Source of the DNA: Mesorhizobium sp. M1B.F.Ca.ET.045.04.1.1
GTDB taxonomy: Bacteria; Pseudomonadota; Alphaproteobacteria; Rhizobiales; Rhizobiaceae
NCBI RefSeq assembly: GCF_003952465.1
Contig: NZ_CP034448.1
Location: 3,139,001 to 3,203,000 of the forward strand
Length of the DNA stretch: 64,000 nucleotides
Reading direction: 5' to 3'
A model generated the notes under the pieces. That model searched no databases. It saw only the letters and a list, made by a program, of their open reading frames with translations, and had not been told where the DNA came from. The translations under genes and the position numbers were made by a program. This document shows, one piece after another, positions 18,544 through 27,322 of the stretch (positions are counted from its first letter, which is position 1; each line of letters begins with the position of its first letter).

Positions 18544-18578
18544 GCAAGAACTGTTCCACAGGGATTTTTCTTGCGCAA
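18544..18578. promoter_or_regulatory. Candidate LacI-family operator region between the GH105 gene and its regulator
   Basis: The 114-base divergent intergenic region contains GCAAGAA (18544-18550) and its inverted copy TTCTTGC (18568-18574), and the 8-base palindrome TTGCGCAA with a central CG (18571-18578). LacI-type operators are short palindromes around a central CG. The downstream part of the region is AT-rich. Function is inferred from position. Confidence 0.4.
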
Positions 18579-18633
18579 TATGAAAATTTTTTGCAGAATT
18601 TTTGGACGATTTTTGCCGGAGGCGAGGGAACCC

Positions 18634-19701
18634 ATGACGATCCAGGGCAAGCGCGGCCGCCCCAGCCGCCGTGTTCGACTGGAAGAGATCGCGGCGCGGT
18701 GCGGCGTCTCCGTTAGCACCGCCTCCCGCGCGCTGAGCGGCGTGGGCGGCGTCAAGGACGAGCTTCGCGCCGCGATCATCGAGACGGCGAAGTCGATGAA
18801 TTACGCCATCCCGGCCTCCGTTGCCGGCCGCAAGGTCATCCTGGCTGCAAGCAGCGTGGCCATGGTCGACAGTGCCCGCAGCCAGTTCACCTATCACGTC
18901 CTCGACGGTCTCAACGAACGCGCCCGGCTGCTGGGCGTCGAACTGGTGACCCGGCCGGTTGCGGCGCCGGAGGACGAAATCGCTCTCCTGCGCGAATCCG
19001 AACGCGATGACCGCGTCGCCGGCTGCCTCTTTCTGACGCTGGATGATGCAGACGTGCTTACGCTGACGGCCGGCTTTTCCAAGCCGATCGTGCTCGTCAA
19101 CGGCGACGATCCCTCGATGCGCCATTCGAGCGTGACGCCCTGCAACCGCTCCGCCGCCATGCTCGCTGCGCAGCACCTTATCGGTCTCGGCCACCGCCGC
19201 ATTCTGTTCCTGATGCGGCGCGGCCGGCGCACCATCGAGCGCCGTTACGAAGGCTGGCGCGACGCGCTGATGGCAGGCGGCATCGCCGGCTTCGACGATC
19301 TCGTGGTCGAGGTCGAGGACTGGCTTCCGGAGCTTGCAAGCAAGGCCGTCACGGGCCGCATCGCGGATCGCGGCCTCGACTTCACCGCCGTGCTGACGGG
19401 GGGCGACAGCCTGGCCTTCGGCGCCATCGCCGGCATCCAGGAAGCCGGATATTCGGTGCCGGCCGATGTCTCCGTCGTCGGCATGGACGACCTGCCGCAG
19501 GCGGCCTTCTGCAACCCACCGCTGACGGCCATGCACATTCCCATGCGCGAGATCGGCTCGGCGGCGCTCAGCCTGTTGCTCGACGACTTGGCCCATTCGA
19601 CGCTGCCGCCGCGCCGCGTCGAACTCGCCTGCCGCCTGGTGGTGCGCCAGTCGACCGCACCAGCGCTCGCCGGCGCCGAGCGTCATCATCCTTCGCCTTG
19701 A
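18634..19701 (+). CDS. LacI-family transcriptional regulator
   Basis: 355 residues from the ATG at 18634, preceded by GGAGGCGAGGG. The N-terminal HTH reads VRLEEIAARCGVSVSTASRA with the LSG hinge following, then a periplasmic-binding-like sensor with the usual C-terminal VSVVGMDDLP. Probably represses the divergent uronate operon until an unsaturated or deoxy sugar acid binds; the effector is inference. Its last 16 bases overlap the convergent flavin reductase gene. Confidence 0.92.
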   Translation: MTIQGKRGRPSRRVRLEEIAARCGVSVSTASRALSGVGGVKDELRAAIIETAKSMNYAIPASVAGRKVILAASSVAMVDSARSQFTYHVLDGLNERARLLGVELVTRPVAAPEDEIALLRESERDDRVAGCLFLTLDDADVLTLTAGFSKPIVLVNGDDPSMRHSSVTPCNRSAAMLAAQHLIGLGHRRILFLMRRGRRTIERRYEGWRDALMAGGIAGFDDLVVEVEDWLPELASKAVTGRIADRGLDFTAVLTGGDSLAFGAIAGIQEAGYSVPADVSVVGMDDLPQAAFCNPPLTAMHIPMREIGSAALSLLLDDLAHSTLPPRRVELACRLVVRQSTAPALAGAERHHPSP

Positions 19702-20168
19702 GGCCGGGACCTGCCGCCGGCAAAGAGCAGCGGCGAGCCTTCTTGAGTCTCCAGTTCGAGGACGCGCCCAAGCAGGATCATGTGGTCGCCTGCCGGGAAG
19801 CGGTCCGCCACGCTGCATTCGAACCGCGCCAGCGCTCGCGGCAGCAGCGGCACGCCGTGACCGTTCCACGCCAACTCAAGACCGGCAAAATCGGTCCCTG
19901 ACTTCGAAAAGCGCCAGCAGAGGTCGATCTGATCGTCCGCCAGCACGTGAACGGCATAATGCGCGGCATTGGCGAAGGCGTCGAAGCGGCGCGAGTGGCG
20001 GCCGATCGACCAGAGCACCAGCGGCGGATCGAGCGAGACGGACGAAAAGCTGTTAGCGGTGATGGCAACCGGGCCGCCGGCGGTGCCGGTGGTGACGACC
20101 GTGACACCGGTGGCGAAGCGCCCGAACGCGTTGCGCAACAGACGCGGGTCGCACACGAAATGCTCCAT
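19686..20168 (-). CDS. Flavin reductase (DIM6/NTAB, FMN-binding split-barrel family)
   Basis: 160 residues starting at the ATG at 20168. The family core is visible: FRNAFG-type start (LLRNAFGRFATGVTVVTT), ITANSFSSVSLDPPLVLWSI, and the late FAGGR. Supplies reduced FMN to a two-component monooxygenase, here certainly the luciferase-like enzyme whose stop overlaps this start (TGATG). Confidence 0.88.
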   Translation of the reverse strand: MEHFVCDPRLLRNAFGRFATGVTVVTTGTAGGPVAITANSFSSVSLDPPLVLWSIGRHSRRFDAFANAAHYAVHVLADDQIDLCWRFSKSGTDFAGLELAWNGHGVPLLPRALARFECSVADRFPAGDHMILLGRVLELETQEGSPLLFAGGRSRPQGEG

Positions 20169-21325
20169 CAGTGGCGCTCCCCTCTTCCCAATGGTGTTGC
20201 CGGAACCCGGTCCGGCACCCGCCCGTAGGCATGCGGCAACGAGCACGTATTGAGTTCAGGAAGCACCTTGGTGCCGAAATACTGCGCCTCGTCGAGATGC
20301 GGATAGCCTGAGAAGATGAAGGCGCGGATGCCCATCTTCATATAGGCCTCGATTTCCGACAGGACCTGATCGGCCGAGCCCACCAGCGCAGCGCCGCAAC
20401 CCGAGCGCGCCCGCCCGACGCCGGTCCACAGATGCGGCTCGACATAGCCTTCCGCGTCGGCGGTCTCACGCGCCTTGGCCTGGTGCGATACGCCAAGCGA
20501 TCGGGCATCGAGCGCCCGCTCGCGGATCGCCCTGCCCTGCTCGTCGTTCAGCTTCGAAACCAGCTCGCGGGCATAGTCCTTGGCTTCGGCCTCGGTGTCG
20601 CGCACGATCACGTGGACCCGCAATCCGTAATCGAGCGTGCGCCCAAGACGCGCTGCCCGCTCATGCACGGCTTTCATGCGGCCGGCGAGTTCCTCCTTTG
20701 TCTCCGGCCACATCAGGTAGACGTCGCACTGTTCCGCGCAAAGCTCGAGCGCGTCGGGCGAATAGCCGCCGAAATAGAGCAGCGGCCCTCCGTTCTGCTG
20801 GTAGGGCTTTGCCGGCGCCGTCGGGACGCCCTTGAAACGATAGACCTCGCCCTCGAAATCAATCGTGTCTTGGGTCCAAGCCTGGCGCAGGATCTGCACC
20901 ACCTCGCGCGAGCGCTGGTAACGGTAGGCGCTGTCGGCCGTCTCGCCCGGAAAGTCCGATGAGATGATGTTCACCGTCAGCCGGCCTTCAAGCATGTGGT
21001 CGATCGTCGCGAGGGTGCGTGCAAGCATGATCGGCTGCATCTCGCCGCAGCGCACGGCCGCGAGCAGATTGATCCTCGACGTGATCGGCGCGCAGCCGGC
21101 GACGAAGCTCAGCGTATCCTGGCCGACCTGATAGGATGACGGACATAGGATGTTGCGGAAGCCGAGCTCCTCGGAGGTCTTCACGATCTCGGAGCAGTGC
21201 GCCCAACTCGAGCGCAGCGCGCCATCCGACACGCCGAGATAGCGATAGTCATCCGAACAGAGCGCGGCGAACCAGGCGACTTCAACGGCATCCAGATCCG
21301 GTGAGGTTATGGGGACGACGGTCAT
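20168..21325 (-). CDS. Luciferase-like (SsuD-type) FMNH2-dependent monooxygenase
   Basis: 385 residues from the ATG at 21325, with GAAGGA 7 bases upstream. Features of the bacterial luciferase-like family: [12 protein letters not shown], an RINLLAAVR strand, [20 protein letters not shown] and GGYSPDAL. Alkanesulfonate and related C-S or C-N cleaving enzymes share this layout. Coupled to the flavin reductase, so the pair forms a complete two-component oxygenase. The substrate may be a sulfonate or another small organic compound; nothing in the operon settles it. Confidence 0.87.
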   Translation of the reverse strand: MTVVPITSPDLDAVEVAWFAALCSDDYRYLGVSDGALRSSWAHCSEIVKTSEELGFRNILCPSSYQVGQDTLSFVAGCAPITSRINLLAAVRCGEMQPIMLARTLATIDHMLEGRLTVNIISSDFPGETADSAYRYQRSREVVQILRQAWTQDTIDFEGEVYRFKGVPTAPAKPYQQNGGPLLYFGGYSPDALELCAEQCDVYLMWPETKEELAGRMKAVHERAARLGRTLDYGLRVHVIVRDTEAEAKDYARELVSKLNDEQGRAIRERALDARSLGVSHQAKARETADAEGYVEPHLWTGVGRARSGCGAALVGSADQVLSEIEAYMKMGIRAFIFSGYPHLDEAQYFGTKVLPELNTCSLPHAYGRVPDRVPATPLGRGERH

Positions 21326-21384
21326 TGCCGGTCCTTCAACAGCTCGTTGCGTTGGCGGCGGATGGGGCTTGCGTAGCATTCGAT

Positions 21385-21416
21385 TTGATGTAGATCAATA
21401 CTGTATCAATTTTGAT
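21385..21416. promoter_or_regulatory. Two candidate GntR operators in tandem
   Basis: TTGATGTAGATCAA (21385-21398, arms TTGAT/ATCAA) and ATCAATTTTGAT (21405-21416) share the same half-site and lie between the luciferase-like gene and the GntR gene, close to both start codons. Likely autoregulatory and divergent control sites; inferred from place and repetition. Confidence 0.45.
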
Positions 21417-21435
21417 GCCGCGGGAGAACGTGGAC

Positions 21436-22173
21436 ATGCAGCTGACACGGGCCGAGCCCGGCCACCGATCCAGCCAGATGCGCGGTCCCCTGCCTGTACA
21501 CCTGCAAATCAGTGAAATGCTGATCCGTGAAATCGCGGCCGGACGGCTGGCCGACGGGGCGCGACTTCCGTCGGAACGCGAGATGGCCGCGAGCCTCGGC
21601 ATCGCCGTCGGCACGCTGAGGCGCGCGCTGGCCGACCTCACCGAGAAGGGCTTGCTCGACCGCGTCCAGGGATCGGGCAACTATGTGCGAGCGCGCGGCG
21701 ATCTGCTCGGGGTCTATGCCTTTTTCCGGCTGGAGCGCGTCGACGGTGGCGGACTGCCGACCGCCGAGGTGTTGTCGGTCGACCGGCTACCCAAGCCGTC
21801 CGATCTGCCGCAGTTCGGCAGCGCCCACGATGCCCACCGCATCCGTCGGCTGCGGCGGCTCGATGGCCAAGCGGCCGCAGCCGAGGAGATTTGGCTCGAC
21901 GCCAGCCGCGCCGATCGGCTAGCGCGCGAGGACCTGTCGGAATCGCTCTATCTCCACTACCGTCTGGCCCTCGGCTTTTCGATCGTTCGCGCCGAGGATC
22001 GTGTCGGCGTCGCGCCCGCTCCGGACTGGGCGCCGGCCGATTTCAGGCTGCCACCGGGCCAGATCGTGGGGTTCGTCGAACGCATAGCCTGGGCCGGGGA
22101 CGGAGACAGCGTGGAATATTCCCGCAGCTGGTTCGATCCGGAGGCGGCGCGTTACGTCGCTCGTTTCAAATAA
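21436..22173 (+). CDS. GntR-family regulator with UTRA effector domain (HutC-like)
   Basis: 245 residues from the ATG at 21436, preferred because GGGAG lies 10 bases upstream; an ATG at 21415 is possible but has no ribosome site. The N-terminal winged helix is typical (ADGARLPSEREMAASLGIAV, then GTLRRALADLTEKGLL and VQGSGNYV). The C-terminal half fits the UTRA sensor domain. It is divergent from the monooxygenase pair and precedes the oxidoreductase gene by 21 bases. Confidence 0.88.
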   Translation: MQLTRAEPGHRSSQMRGPLPVHLQISEMLIREIAAGRLADGARLPSEREMAASLGIAVGTLRRALADLTEKGLLDRVQGSGNYVRARGDLLGVYAFFRLERVDGGGLPTAEVLSVDRLPKPSDLPQFGSAHDAHRIRRLRRLDGQAAAAEEIWLDASRADRLAREDLSESLYLHYRLALGFSIVRAEDRVGVAPAPDWAPADFRLPPGQIVGFVERIAWAGDGDSVEYSRSWFDPEAARYVARFK

Positions 22174-22194
22174 GTGCTGGAAGGAAGGCGCCGC

Positions 22195-23352
22195 ATGACC
22201 AAATCATCGATCGGCTATGGCATTGTCGGCTGCGGCATGATGGGCCAGGAGCACATCCGCAACATCGCGCTGTTGGCTGACGCGCATGTGGCCGCCATCT
22301 TGGAGCCGGACCCCGGCATGATGGCGGCGTCGCTGGCCCTGGCGCCAGGTGCACGACCGGTGGCGTCGATCGCCGACTTACTGGCCGCGAACGGGGTCGA
22401 CTGCGTTCTGATCGCCAGCCCCAACCATCGCCATCTCGGCCAGTTGGAGGAGATCGCCGCTCGCCGGCCACTGCCGGTGCTGGTGGAAAAGCCGCTCTTC
22501 ACAGAGGCCGCCGACACGGAGCGCATCGCGGCGCTGAAAGCGCGGCTTCCGCTGATGTGGGTGGCGATGGAATACCGCTACATGCCACCCGTCGCCGCCT
22601 TCGTCGAGCAGGCCGGCGACGCCACCGGCGGCATTCGCATGCTGAGCATTCGCGAGCACCGTTTCCCCTTCCTGGCCAAGGTCGGCGACTGGAACCGTTT
22701 CAACCGCAATACCGGCGGCACCTTCGTCGAAAAGTGCTGCCACTTCTTCGACTTGATGCGGTTGATCCTCAAATCCGACCCTGTCCGCATTATGGCGAGC
22801 GCGGGACAGGCCGTGAACCATCTCGATGAACGCTATGGCGGCGAGATGCCGGATATTCTCGATCATGGCTACGTGTTGGTCGATTTCGCGAGCGGCGCGC
22901 GCGCCATGCTGGAGTTGTGCATGTTCGCCGAGGGTAGTCGTTACCAGGAGGAACTCTGCGCCGTCGGCGGCAACGGAAAGATCGAATGCCGGGTGCCCGG
23001 ACCGGGTCGCTTCTGGCCGCCGCATCTGGGGGCCGCGCCAGTGCCGGAGGTGATCGTCAGTCCGCGCAATCCATCAGGGCCACGCCTGCTGGAGATTTCA
23101 GTCGACCCGCGGCTGCTCGAGGCAGGCGATCACAACGGCTCGACCTATTTCGAGCACGTCCGCTTTGTCGCCGCAGTACGCGGGCAAGGCAGTGTTGAGG
23201 TTACCCCGCAAGATGGCTGGTGGGCCGTCGTCATGGGCCTCGCCGCCCAGCGATCAGCCCGCGAAGGCCGCGCCGTCGATCTCGCCAGTGAGTTCGCAAT
23301 GCCGGACCAGCTTACGGTCACAGACTTTTCAACAATATCTCCCAATTGCTGA
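22195..23352 (+). CDS. Gfo/Idh/MocA-family NAD(P)-dependent oxidoreductase
   Basis: 385 residues from the ATG at 22195 with AAGGAAGG upstream. N-terminal Rossmann motif GYGIVGCGMMGQEHIRNIA and the conserved EKP of the family in VLVEKPLFTEA; the His/Lys region GGTFVEKCCHFFDLMRLIL carries the usual catalytic His. These enzymes oxidise sugars or inositols at a ring or side-chain hydroxyl. Probably co-transcribed with the GntR regulator. A sugar or polyol substrate is likely; which one is unknown. Confidence 0.88.
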   Translation: MTKSSIGYGIVGCGMMGQEHIRNIALLADAHVAAILEPDPGMMAASLALAPGARPVASIADLLAANGVDCVLIASPNHRHLGQLEEIAARRPLPVLVEKPLFTEAADTERIAALKARLPLMWVAMEYRYMPPVAAFVEQAGDATGGIRMLSIREHRFPFLAKVGDWNRFNRNTGGTFVEKCCHFFDLMRLILKSDPVRIMASAGQAVNHLDERYGGEMPDILDHGYVLVDFASGARAMLELCMFAEGSRYQEELCAVGGNGKIECRVPGPGRFWPPHLGAAPVPEVIVSPRNPSGPRLLEISVDPRLLEAGDHNGSTYFEHVRFVAAVRGQGSVEVTPQDGWWAVVMGLAAQRSAREGRAVDLASEFAMPDQLTVTDFSTISPNC

Positions 23353-23851
23353 CGTCCGCCTTTGTCAGCCTGCCATTTGCGCCAGCCAACCGCGCCGCCG
23401 AAAGTGAACCAGCCACGGTCCCGGCGTCAAAGGCATGCGGGTCTTGTCCTGCCGGTCCAGCCGCAGAGCTAGTCAACTGAGCTGCGCGAGCCCACCGCGA
23501 CCTCACGTAGCTGCGCTGGTCTGGAATAGTTTCCGATCGGGCTCGGTATATGCACCATCGAGGTGAAGTTTGTCCGCATTCGCGATTTTGGAGAATTTCC
23601 GGGTGCTCAAGCACATCGTCTCAGGCGCTGAAGTACGGGAGATGGGTGCGAGTGTTCGAGTATCTGCGCCGACGTGCTCCCGACCGAAAATTCTGCCAAT
23701 CGGACCCAGCATCCCCCTGCCTCGTCTCCTAAGCTGGGTTGCCCCTGCAGAGGACCTCATCATGTCGGTCGATCGACCGATTTCCGGCCATTGTCGGTCG
23801 GCACGGGGGAAATCAACCTGTCGCAATGAGCGAATCTGAAAAGAGGAAACG
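23353..23851. other. Intergenic interval with no recognised gene
   Basis: About 500 bases. Short frames overlap on both strands and match nothing I know. The last 20 bases hold the ribosome site (AAAGAGGAAACG) of the next gene. Confidence 0.5.
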
Positions 23852-24277
23852 ATGGAAAACAATCAGACACTTTCGCAACGCTTCGACGAATATCAGCCCT
23901 CAAAGACACTTTGGTTTTGGTCGGTTGTGGGCGTTTCTGTGCTGACGATGATAGTCGGTTTCACGGCCGGCGGTTGGACCACGGCAGGAACAGCTTCGGA
24001 AATGGCGAAGACCTCCGCCATCAAGGCAAGGGCTGAACTGGTCGCCAATCTTTGCGTCGAAAAGTTCATCACTGCATCCAACGCAAGTGCGAACCTGGCC
24101 AAGCTGAAGGGAACGTCTTCCTACCAGAGAGATAGCTTCATCAGCGACGGCGGGTGGGTGAAATTGGCTGGCTTGAAGAAGGATGCCCCAGGCGCCGCAG
24201 ATCTGTGTGCGGACAAATTGGCCGCGATGGACACAATCCCGACGAACAGCGTGGCTCAGGATAATACCAAGGGTTGA
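23852..24277 (+). CDS. Hypothetical protein with one N-terminal membrane segment
   Basis: 141 residues. One strong hydrophobic segment near residues 20-43 (LWFWSVVGVSVLTMIVGFTA) and then a soluble, Ala/Lys-rich domain with two Cys (NLCVEKF and DLCADKL) that could form a disulfide in the periplasm. A good ribosome site precedes the ATG. Similar small membrane-anchored proteins are common in Rhizobiales; no function is known to me. Confidence 0.7.
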   Translation: MENNQTLSQRFDEYQPSKTLWFWSVVGVSVLTMIVGFTAGGWTTAGTASEMAKTSAIKARAELVANLCVEKFITASNASANLAKLKGTSSYQRDSFISDGGWVKLAGLKKDAPGAADLCADKLAAMDTIPTNSVAQDNTKG

Positions 24278-24347
24278 CCGCCACTCCAGATTTTCGCCCG
24301 GCGACGCGAGTGTTTTGCGCGACAGATATCGCAATGGAGGCGTGGCC

Positions 24348-24593
24348 ATGTATGAAGCATGGTTCTCAAGGCCGGTGGCGGTGGCCACCGGCATTTCCGG
24401 CGAGATCAAGAACCTTTCCAACGCCAATCAAGCGGTCGACTTGCTCACCAAGCACTGGCGCAATGCCGGAAGCCACAAGCATCTGGCGGCGCTACGTGCC
24501 TGCCGCCAGGCCATGAATGGCGGCATTGCGGCTGACGTTGCCAGGGACGCATTGGTCGATGCGGCCCGAGAAGCGCACATGCTCGTCGAATAA
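24348..24593 (+). CDS. DUF982 family protein
   Basis: 81 residues from the ATG at 24348 (GGAGG 7 bases before). The pattern of an aromatic-rich start, then a middle segment AVDLLTKHWRNAGSHKHLAA followed by ALRACRQAMNGGIAADVARDA, matches the small DUF982 family, abundant in multiple copies in rhizobia. Function unknown. Confidence 0.8.
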   Translation: MYEAWFSRPVAVATGISGEIKNLSNANQAVDLLTKHWRNAGSHKHLAALRACRQAMNGGIAADVARDALVDAAREAHMLVE

Positions 24594-24706
24594 GCTCACA
24601 CAGAGCGATGTTCCGGGCTCGCCTTGAACGGGAGCACGCCACGAGCGGCGCCTCTGATGGCGGCAGATGATTGATCGATCCCTTCCGCATTCGCAGGTGA
24701 ACAGCC

Positions 24707-25267
24707 ATGAATTCCGTAGCACTGTTCGGGTTCGTGACAGTCCGCCGGCAGGTCAGACGTCAGTTTTATGTCGCGCTCGCCCGTTTCGTTCTTACAGCCG
24801 TATTGCTATCGGCGCCCGCAACCACGACAGGGCTGCGAGCGGAGGTCAGTGCTCTTCCTCTACCGCGCTTCGTGTCGCTAAAAGCTTCGTCCGCCAATCT
24901 GCGTGTTAGGCCGGGTATCGGCTACGACATTGAATGGGTCATGACACGACCGGGCATCCCTCTGGAGATCTATCAGCAGTATGACAATTGGCGCCGTGTA
25001 AGGGATTGGGAGGGAACCACCGGATGGATCTATGGCCCGCTCTTGTCAGGGCGCAGGACCGGTATTGTCGCTCCCTGGATGAAGGACAATGTGGCGCTGC
25101 GCAAGAAAGCGACAGTTGATAGCCCCGTCATTGCCTGGCTCGAACCTCGCGTGCGAGTCAGACTGATGCGGTGTGACGGAAAGTGGTGTGCTGTAGCGCT
25201 AGGGGCGACATCTGGCTTCGTCAATCAAACCCATTTGTGGGGCGTCTATCCTGGCGAAGTGCTCTAA
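24707..25267 (+). CDS. Secreted SH3-domain (bacterial SH3b) protein
   Basis: 186 residues with a hydrophobic N-terminal segment (residues 22-40) acting as signal or anchor. Two SH3b repeats follow: the first with SLKASSANLRVRPGIGYDIEW to GTTGWIYGPLL, the second from DNVALRKKATVDSPVIAWLE to GFVNQTHLWG. Such domains bind peptidoglycan or peptides in the envelope. Exact role unknown. Confidence 0.8.
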   Translation: MNSVALFGFVTVRRQVRRQFYVALARFVLTAVLLSAPATTTGLRAEVSALPLPRFVSLKASSANLRVRPGIGYDIEWVMTRPGIPLEIYQQYDNWRRVRDWEGTTGWIYGPLLSGRRTGIVAPWMKDNVALRKKATVDSPVIAWLEPRVRVRLMRCDGKWCAVALGATSGFVNQTHLWGVYPGEVL

Positions 25268-25451
25268 AGTGGTGGCTCAGTATGACTGACCGAACGGTGT
25301 GAATTTCCGGCGGAGGGGTTGCAGGGCCGGCTCTTGCCTTTTGGCTCGGAGCTTTCAGGGTTTGGCCGACACTGATCGAACAGGCGCCCCTGAGGCTTAC
25401 GCGGGGTTGCCCACACGATCCGGCGCCGTAGAACGATATGGCGCGCTTTCG

Positions 25452-25676
25452 TCACTCAAGAAGCGCCCTTTGGCGCGCCGCAAACCATTCACGAAGGGCA
25501 AGGCGAATGATCTCTGATCGCCCGACCCTCATTTCAGCGGCGGCTTCGGCGAGCGCCATTTCGATACCTGCGTCGAACGACATCGATCCCCATTGCCGCA
25601 GCATTGTCGCGGCGCGGATATCGGCAGGCCGCACATCAAGAGCATTCGTTTCTCGGTCGTCCGATCCGTTGGTCAT
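25452..25676 (-). CDS. Small ribbon-helix-helix-like DNA-binding protein
   Basis: 74 residues from the ATG at 25676, which overlaps the stop of the next gene upstream (ATGA). The C-terminal half, AAEMRVGRSEIIRLALREWF, looks like the second strand-helix-helix of CopG/Arc-type repressors or antitoxins. Coupled to the 100-residue gene, so the two may work as a pair, but no toxin family is recognised. Confidence 0.55.
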   Translation of the reverse strand: MTNGSDDRETNALDVRPADIRAATMLRQWGSMSFDAGIEMALAEAAAEMRVGRSEIIRLALREWFAARQRALLE

Positions 25677-25975
25677 GACGGCAGCTCGGGTCGTTCGCCA
25701 GTTTGTGGGAGGCCATAGTCTCGGACAGCAATAATCCAGTCGTGCCTTATCGTCGCCAAGACAAGGCGACATCTCTGTGGGTAGTATCTGTGCAAAGCGG
25801 CGGCTTGATCAGCGACGACGGCGCCATTCAGTCCGCACAGCTCGCCCCCAAGTAACCAGCGGTCGTGTTTGTTGTTGGCCACCATTGCAATGTATTCCCC
25901 ATCACAAGGATAGCCGATCAAACCAACTTCCTCGTAGTCTTTCAGTTTGCGCATCGCATCGGCTGAATCCAACAC
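25673..25975 (-). CDS. Hypothetical protein coupled to a ribbon-helix-helix-like gene
   Basis: 100 residues, no signal peptide or membrane span. Contains the stretch WLLGGELCGLNGAVVADQAA and ends Pro-rich. First gene of a two-gene unit. No family recognised; a toxin-antitoxin pair is one possible reading of the coupling, not supported by any catalytic motif. Confidence 0.5.
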   Translation of the reverse strand: MLDSADAMRKLKDYEEVGLIGYPCDGEYIAMVANNKHDRWLLGGELCGLNGAVVADQAAALHRYYPQRCRLVLATIRHDWIIAVRDYGLPQTGERPELPS

Positions 25976-26096
25976 GAATTACCTCCCTGTGTGTTTGAAG
26001 AAAGACGACTGGCATTTCGGCGTGACGGCCCCGCAATCACCCCGCCTCATGCCGGCCCGTGAGGAAGTGCCCGGCGCGATCGCACTTCCTTGACCG

Positions 26097-26387
26097 TTAT
26101 GGAGCTGGGTCCTCTGAAAGCGCTGCGCCATGTGACAGCGCCTCGTTCGCGCAAGCTACCAGCGGGATTGTTGAATGCTGTTGCCGCGCCTGCGATAGCC
26201 ACACCCCTCGGCTCTCCTGGGAAAGTCCCTTCATCGCGGCGCGCGCCGCCGAAGTGATTTCAAATGCGCCGCAGGAGGCACACTGAAACTCCACCTTGCG
26301 GAGCGTGATTTCGGACTCCAAAGCCGCCCCAACGCAGATTGGACACGGAGAGGGGTAATATCTCCTGTCAAAAGACAAAATGTTCAT
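26097..26387 (-). CDS. Small protein with two CxxC pairs (zinc-ribbon-like)
   Basis: 96 residues from the ATG at 26387. Cys pairs in CPICVGAALES and FQCASCGAFEIT are 26 residues apart and could bind one zinc ion. An earlier start would add a low-complexity leader without similarity. Rhizobia have many such small metal-binding proteins; role unknown. Confidence 0.6.
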   Translation of the reverse strand: MNILSFDRRYYPSPCPICVGAALESEITLRKVEFQCASCGAFEITSAARAAMKGLSQESRGVWLSQARQQHSTIPLVACANEALSHGAALSEDPAP

Positions 26388-26536
26388 CGTGCAGATCTCT
26401 CTGAAGGCTTGCGGAAGGCGGCGAAGCACTTGGACCGGAACGGTAGGCAGCCGCTCCAGGCAGATGGCGGAATGCAGTTGCTTACGCGCCCATATCGAAG
26501 GCATCTAATTCTGCTTCCGGATCCATCGAGCTGTGA

Positions 26537-27322
26537 TCAACCTCTTGTCTTGTGGGCAACGTTCCTCCGCGTGGCAACTTCGATTTGCTTTGCTTCCACT
26601 TCGAGCCGATCCGGCGCGGCGGAGCCCATCAAGGCGTAGGCCGTCCCTCCCGACTGCCAGTAGATTGTCGGTACCCGGCCGTCAGTGGCTGGGGTCGGTG
26701 GCACTGCGTCCTCACCGTTCATCGGAGCCGCGACGAGGGTGATGCGACCAACGCTTGGTGTATCAGCCGTCACAACCAAGCTTTGTTGACCATTCCAGGG
26801 CTGCACCTGGACATCTTTGACCACCCATACTGACGGAAGGGCTGGCATACTCACGTTTACGGCGCCAACCAGCCGTTCGATCTTGTCCTGCTTTAGCTCG
26901 GTGCCTTTCTCGGGGCCTGCATTGAGCTGCGCGACTCGTAAGGCATCTCGCGCGGCCAGGATGAAGGTTTCGTCAGCCGTCTTGCCTCCCTGGCGAAGCG
27001 GCACGGTCAACGAGTTCGCCGACCACCCGATCGCTATTAGTGCGACGGCGGCGACCTGAAGCCGGAGCAGGGCAAGCACTTTCCTTCGACGAAACGCGCC
27101 CTCCAGCCGCTTCGCCTTGTCCACGCTCGCGCCGGGCGGAAACAAACGCTGAGGCTGGGCGTTGCGCAGCGCTTCCATGCGTTGCGCGTGGGCGAACACC
27201 TCGGCCGCCAGTTCCGGCTGCCGGGCAAGCCGGGCCTGCAGGTCAGATCTTTGCGAGGGCGATAGCTCGCCATCGAGGAAGCGATTGATCTCTTCTTCGG
27301 AAACGGGATTATCGGACCGCAT
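26537..27322 (-). CDS. Anti-sigma factor (membrane-anchored) for the adjacent ECF sigma factor
   Basis: 261 residues. The N-terminal part (EEEINRFLDGELSPSQRSDL) has the anti-sigma helical layout without a zinc motif, a single membrane span lies near residues 85-105, and a periplasmic domain follows. It overlaps the sigma gene by 14 bases, the usual arrangement for a sigma/anti-sigma pair. The periplasmic signal is unknown. Confidence 0.82.
   Translation of the reverse strand: MRSDNPVSEEEINRFLDGELSPSQRSDLQARLARQPELAAEVFAHAQRMEALRNAQPQRLFPPGASVDKAKRLEGAFRRRKVLALLRLQVAAVALIAIGWSANSLTVPLRQGGKTADETFILAARDALRVAQLNAGPEKGTELKQDKIERLVGAVNVSMPALPSVWVVKDVQVQPWNGQQSLVVTADTPSVGRITLVAAPMNGEDAVPPTPATDGRVPTIYWQSGGTAYALMGSAAPDRLEVEAKQIEVATRRNVAHKTRG

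Noticed and set aside
17419..19869. Very long start for the GH105 gene (816 residues)
   Set aside because: The extra N-terminal part is antisense to the LacI gene; the ATG at 18519 has a good ribosome site and gives the family length.
25264..25455. Small minus-strand frame of 63 residues
   Set aside because: Basic and Pro/Ser-rich, without ribosome site or similarity.
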